From: Sva-07 sp964651825
GTDB lineage: Bacteria > Actinomycetota > Acidimicrobiia > Acidimicrobiales > Ilumatobacteraceae
NCBI GenBank assembly: GCA_964651825.1
Contig: CAZYWK010000071.1
Location: forward strand, 1 to 21,353
Direction of reading: 5' to 3'
DNA length: 21,353 nucleotides
How positions within the stretch are numbered: position 1 is the first letter of the stretch; every line of letters begins with the position of its first letter. The position numbers and the translations under genes were made by a program. Positions 16,209 through 21,353 of this stretch are shown here, piece by piece. The notes below the pieces were generated by a model. That model worked only from the letters and a program-made list of their open reading frames with translations, searched no databases and was not told the DNA's origin.

Positions 16209-17219
16209 ATGGCGAACACGAGCGCACGGATGCTGCGACTGCTGTCGTTGCTGCAGAGTCATCGCGACTGGTCGGGCCAGGAGCTGGCCGAACGGCTGGA
16301 GGTGTCGCCGCGCACCGTGCGCCGAGACGTCGACCGCCTTCGCGAGCTCGGCTACCCGGTCGATGCGACCCGCGGGGTCGACGGTGGGTACCGCCTCGCG
16401 CCTGGTGCGTCGATGCCACCGTTGGTGCTCGAAGACGACGAGGCCGTGGCGCTGGTCGTCGCGCTCCACGCCAGCGCCACCATGGCGATCAGCGGCACCG
16501 CGGACGCGTCGATCGACACGCTCGCCAAGGTGGTCCAGGTGCTTCCGCCTCGTCTCCGCCGGCGGGCCGAGGACGTCGCCCGGATGACCGTGACCGCCGA
16601 GTGGTCGACCACCGTCGAGACCGTCGACCCTTTGGTGTTGACGACGCTCGCGTCGTCGGCGCGCAACGTCGAGCGGGTCGAGTTCGTCTACCGCGATCGT
16701 GCCGGCGTGGTCGGCGACCGGCTCGTCGAGCCGATGCGGCTCGTCATGCTCGGCCGGCGCTGGTATCTCGTGGCGTACGACGTCAACCGCCTCGACTGGC
16801 GGACGTTCCGCGTCGATCGCATCGAGCGACCGCGCTCGACCGGCCGTGTCTTCCAGCCCAAGCCGCTCCCGATCGATGACGCGGCCGAATACGTCCGGTC
16901 GTCGATCCAGGGTGCGGCACGGGCATTGGAGATCGAGGTCGACCTGGAGCTGCCGGCAACATCGGTCGGCGACCGGTTTGCCCATTGGTCGACCGTGACG
17001 CCGCTCGGCCCGGCCCGGTGCCGGATGACGATCTCCACCGACGACTTCGACTGGCCGACGATGATGCTGGCGAGCCTCGGTGCCGACTTCGAGGTGATCG
17101 CGCCGGACGCCTTCCGCGACCACTTGGCGGCCGTCGGCCGACGGTTCACCCGGTCGACGGCGCCCCTACCGGCGCCGGGTACCGAGACCAAGGCGCGCCG
17201 GGCGAAACGCAGCGCCTGA
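16209..17219 (+). CDS. WYL-domain transcriptional regulator (YafY/PafC type)
   Basis: The 336-residue protein has an N-terminal winged helix-turn-helix of the HTH_11 class (about 6-62, recognition helix around VSPRTVRRDVDRL). A WYL domain (about 150-208) follows, with Trp185-Tyr186-Leu187 in RRWYLVAYD and the basic FRVDRIE ligand-sensing strand. The C-terminal WCX region spans about 230-325, with a basic tail. WYL proteins sense nucleic acids or nucleotides, or unknown ligands, and regulate DNA-damage or local genes. Because it is divergent from the DUF664 gene, that gene is its likeliest target, together with itself. GGGAG lies about 14 bases before ATG 16209, rather far for a ribosome site. 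The GNAT gene follows after 29 bp and may be cotranscribed. Confidence 0.9.
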   Translation: MANTSARMLRLLSLLQSHRDWSGQELAERLEVSPRTVRRDVDRLRELGYPVDATRGVDGGYRLAPGASMPPLVLEDDEAVALVVALHASATMAISGTADASIDTLAKVVQVLPPRLRRRAEDVARMTVTAEWSTTVETVDPLVLTTLASSARNVERVEFVYRDRAGVVGDRLVEPMRLVMLGRRWYLVAYDVNRLDWRTFRVDRIERPRSTGRVFQPKPLPIDDAAEYVRSSIQGAARALEIEVDLELPATSVGDRFAHWSTVTPLGPARCRMTISTDDFDWPTMMLASLGADFEVIAPDAFRDHLAAVGRRFTRSTAPLPAPGTETKARRAKRSA

Positions 17220-17248
17220 AACCGACGTCGCTGTCCTACCGTTTCCCC

Positions 17249-17812
17249 ATGGAGCTCCGCTGGCCGACGATCGAACTGCTCGACAGCTACGCCGACGCGC
17301 TCCGTCGTGGATGGTCGCCCGACACGGTGCGCGCCGAGGTCGGCGTCGAACAGTTGACCGCGCTCGAGGCGGACGGCGACCGGTTCCTCGCCTCGATGGT
17401 CGACCGTGAAGCGGCCGGACCGCCGATCCCACTGCCGGACGGATCGCTCGGCCGACGCCTGCCGGGCGTGACGAAATGGATGTGGGACGGGGAGTTCTGC
17501 GGGTCGATCGGGCTCCGTTGGGAGCCCGGAACCGCTGACCTGCCCAGCCACGTGCTCGGCCACATCGGCTACAGCGTCGTGCCGTGGAAGCGTCGGCTCG
17601 GCTACGCGACCAGCGCGCTCGCCCAGATGCTCGACGAGGCGGTCGAGGAAGGGCTGCCACACGTGATCCTGACCACGGATGTCGGAAACGTCGCGTCCCA
17701 GCGCGTCATCGAGGCCAACGGCGGCATCGCGCTGGGTACGTTCACCAAGGACGCCGCGTACGGCGCGACGTGCGGTCTCCGCTACCGCATCGATCTCAAT
17801 CGAACGAGATGA
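17249..17812 (+). CDS. GNAT-family N-acetyltransferase
   Basis: The 187-residue protein matches the predicted acetyltransferase group with COG3981-like features. A conserved HIGYSVVPWKRRLGYATSAL stretch (105-124) contains the acetyl-CoA pyrophosphate-binding loop KRRLGYA. A second motif, LTTDVGNVASQRVIEANGG (141-159), gives the Asn/Ser typical of motif B. It would transfer an acetyl group from acetyl-CoA to an amine; the acceptor is unknown. ATG 17249 is the natural start. The gene lies 29 bp after the WYL regulator on the same strand. Its last 17 bp overlap the 3' end of the convergent DsbA-like gene, so the two stop codons cross. Confidence 0.86.
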   Translation: MELRWPTIELLDSYADALRRGWSPDTVRAEVGVEQLTALEADGDRFLASMVDREAAGPPIPLPDGSLGRRLPGVTKWMWDGEFCGSIGLRWEPGTADLPSHVLGHIGYSVVPWKRRLGYATSALAQMLDEAVEEGLPHVILTTDVGNVASQRVIEANGGIALGTFTKDAAYGATCGLRYRIDLNRTR

Positions 17813-18509
17813 CCTTGCCGCGGTTGATCGACACCCAGTCGCGGGCGTCGAGGTAGGGACGGAGGCGGTCGGCGATCACTTCGCCGTAGCGGGTGTCCTT
17901 CGGGCGTTGCAGCTCGAAGAGGTACGGAAACTCGAGCCAGGCGATGGTGGCGTCCCAGAGCCGAAGCGCGGCTTCGCCCGTGGGCGGATCGAGCACGACG
18001 GGGCCGAACAGGCGCTCCGGATCGCCCGCCTCGTCGAGGGCCTCGGGGAAGAACAGCGTCGGCACCCCGTATCCGCCGGCGGCGATCACGCGGTCGTGCT
18101 CGGCCTTCACCTCGTCGCTCGTGGTGGGATCGGCGATCGCCTCGTCGACCACGCCGGGATCGAGGCCGATCTCGGCGAGGAGGTGTCTGGCCACTTCGGG
18201 ATCGTGCGGCTTGTGGCCCTCCTCGTGGAGCGCTCGCCCGGCGCGCTCGTACCAGCGGTCGAGGTCGTCCATGCTCGTCCGGCGCAGCAGCGTACCGATG
18301 CGCATCATCGACCAGCCGTACGACCACTCCCGTTCCCACGGGTGCTTCTTGCCCTCGACCCGGTTGACCTCTTCGAGGCTGAAGAACTTCCAGTCGATCT
18401 CGAGACCGTTCTGCGCCCGCACGTCGCGGATCCACTTCGCGGTCTGGTAGGCGAACGGGCACATCACGTCGAAGTGGAAGTCGACGCGCGTGATCTGCGG
18501 GGCGGTCAT
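17796..18509 (-). CDS. DsbA-like thioredoxin-fold protein
   Basis: The 237-residue protein has the DsbA/FrnE-type thioredoxin fold with an inserted helical domain. The active-site strand reads FDVMCPFAYQTAKW, so Cys17 is followed by PFA rather than a second cysteine. The cis-proline loop YGVPTLFF has Pro150. No signal peptide is present, so it works in the cytoplasm. In actinobacteria cytoplasmic relatives include the mycothiol-dependent nitroreductase Rv2466c (with CPWC) and glutathione-S-transferase kappa/isomerase-like enzymes. A single-cysteine site suggests a mixed-disulfide or transferase mechanism rather than disulfide exchange. The start ATG lies 11 bp after the stop of the LppM-like gene, so the two probably form an operon. 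Confidence 0.85.
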   Translation of the reverse strand: MTAPQITRVDFHFDVMCPFAYQTAKWIRDVRAQNGLEIDWKFFSLEEVNRVEGKKHPWEREWSYGWSMMRIGTLLRRTSMDDLDRWYERAGRALHEEGHKPHDPEVARHLLAEIGLDPGVVDEAIADPTTSDEVKAEHDRVIAAGGYGVPTLFFPEALDEAGDPERLFGPVVLDPPTGEAALRLWDATIAWLEFPYLFELQRPKDTRYGEVIADRLRPYLDARDWVSINRGKVISFD

Positions 18510-18520
18510 GCCCAACGTTG

Positions 18521-19336
18521 TCACATCGCCGAGCGGTGCGGCGGACGAGGCCGGTGCCGGTAGCCCCGGGCCCGGCGCGAACGGGCCCACGCCACGTAGC
18601 CGATGAAGAAGAACATGAACGCGACCCACGCGATCAGCGCGACGAGTGCCCCCGTGGCCAGCGGCCGGGCCCACCAGGCGTTGTCGGCCGGGGCTTGCAA
18701 CGACTGTGCCCGCATCTCCTGGATCGAACTGTCGAGCGGGACCACCCACTCGATGGCGCCGCCGTCGAGCGTGGTGCCGTTGGTCTCCTCGGACACGATC
18801 TCGCCGGGCAGGCTCGCCCGCAGACGCACGCTCATCGACGTCTCGGGCGTCGCCCCGCTCGCCTCGATCTCCTCCGCGAACGGCAGCGACCCGACCGCAG
18901 CGACGAGATCGTCGTCGGCGAACGACTCGAACCCTTGGGGCAGGCCGAGCAACCCGTGCATCGTGGTCGTCGTGTCGTTGTTCACCGTCGAACGCGTCAC
19001 GGTCATCTCGTTGAACGGCGGCCCGATGCTGTTGAGCAGGTTCGTCGCGTCCTGCGCCGACGAGAACGAGTGCGAGATGATCACGGTCAACCCACCTTCG
19101 GGCGTCGCCGTCGGGCCCTGGACCTCCCAACCGGCGGCGATCACGTCGTCGAGGACGAGCTCCTCCGCGAGGCTCGGCACGACCCGGATCACCTCGGCAT
19201 CGGCGGTGGCGGTCACCGTGACCGTGCCGGTGCCGTCGTCGGCCATCGAGACGTCGACCGCCACGTCGACCTGACACGACACGAGCACGAGCGCGCATGC
19301 GCAGAGGGCCAGCAATCGGCGGATCACGCTCGTCAT
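18521..19336 (-). CDS. LppM-like (DUF3153) membrane lipoprotein
   Basis: The 271-residue protein has a basic start (MTSVIRRLL), a hydrophobic stretch and a lipobox ending in LVSC with the lipidated cysteine at residue 21. An extracytoplasmic beta-rich domain (about 22-215) follows, then a C-terminal membrane helix (about 226-250) and a very basic tail rich in Arg/Pro/His on the cytoplasmic side. This matches LppM of Mycobacterium tuberculosis in layout; LppM binds lipid and is linked to phagosome effects there, which need not apply here. An in-frame ATG nine codons upstream (19363) is less likely because the signal peptide is complete without it. The gene lies 91 bp downstream of clpC, behind a strong hairpin, and directly upstream of the DsbA-like gene. 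Confidence 0.82.
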   Translation of the reverse strand: MTSVIRRLLALCACALVLVSCQVDVAVDVSMADDGTGTVTVTATADAEVIRVVPSLAEELVLDDVIAAGWEVQGPTATPEGGLTVIISHSFSSAQDATNLLNSIGPPFNEMTVTRSTVNNDTTTTMHGLLGLPQGFESFADDDLVAAVGSLPFAEEIEASGATPETSMSVRLRASLPGEIVSEETNGTTLDGGAIEWVVPLDSSIQEMRAQSLQAPADNAWWARPLATGALVALIAWVAFMFFFIGYVAWARSRRARGYRHRPRPPHRSAM

Positions 19337-19382
19337 TATGATCGTGCGGCCGTCGCCGACCACGGCATCTGTCGCTGAAGTC

Positions 19383-19415
19383 GGCCGCCCCCGGGGTCAG
19401 ACCCCGGGGACGGCC
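19383..19415 (-). terminator. Strong GC hairpin after clpC
   Basis: Arms CCCCGGGGT (19389-19397) and ACCCCGGGG (19401-19409) pair perfectly around a CAG loop. After one mismatch the stem extends by GGCCG/CGGCC, giving 14 paired bases out of 15. It begins 12 bases past the clpC stop on the minus strand. There is no T-tract, as is often the case in GC-rich actinobacteria. It shares GGGGTCAG with the repeats at 1700 and 3011, so it may be a related palindrome rather than a plain terminator. Confidence 0.5.
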
Positions 19416-19427
19416 AACTCGACTGCG

Positions 19428-21353
<1,926 letters not shown>

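Overview
The window is very GC-rich, densely packed and uses many GTG starts. Its gene set points to an actinobacterium: a LigC-type ATP-dependent DNA ligase, DisA, a UVR-containing ClpC, an LppM-type lipoprotein, DUF664/WYL pairs and crotonyl-CoA carboxylase/reductase. A member of the Acidimicrobiia (Ilumatobacter-like) would fit, but that placement is an inference. I saw no rRNA, tRNA, CRISPR array, prophage or transposase.

Layout. Bases 1-1645 (minus) hold the start of a proline-rich protein translationally coupled to an acyl-CoA carboxylase beta subunit. Bases 1700-3050 hold ligC (plus), bracketed by two nearly identical 38-bp palindromic repeats, with an 11-bp tandem array starting at its stop codon. 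Bases 3048-5423 (minus) carry a CopC-CopD fusion and a small lipoprotein. Bases 5487-8025 (plus) carry dnaX and recR, one base apart and without the usual ybaB between them. Bases 8026-8351 are the only long non-coding stretch. They hold a consensus-like minus-strand promoter, a small hairpin and a very strong intrinsic terminator, and may encode a small RNA of about 140 nt.

Bases 8352-11057 are a divergent acetyl-CoA acetyltransferase / crotonyl-CoA carboxylase-reductase pair, with a perfect palindrome just before ccr. These enzymes fit acetyl-CoA assimilation through the ethylmalonyl-CoA pathway, and the carboxylase subunit at the left edge may act on related acyl-CoAs. A HAD hydrolase and a membrane-anchored GH18-type glycosidase follow; their coding regions overlap by 95 bp in different frames. 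Bases 13007-15510 (minus) are radA-disA (recombination intermediate processing and c-di-AMP signalling). A DUF664/DinB protein and a divergent WYL regulator come next, then a GNAT acetyltransferase convergent with an lppM-like / DsbA-like gene pair. The 3' part of clpC closes the window.

The order clpC ... radA-disA on one strand recalls the Firmicutes clpC-radA-disA cluster, here interrupted by about 4 kb of accessory genes. Most genes are ordinary housekeeping or metabolic genes. The least explained features are the 8.1-8.25 kb RNA candidate, the repeats around ligC, and the HAD/GH18 overlap.
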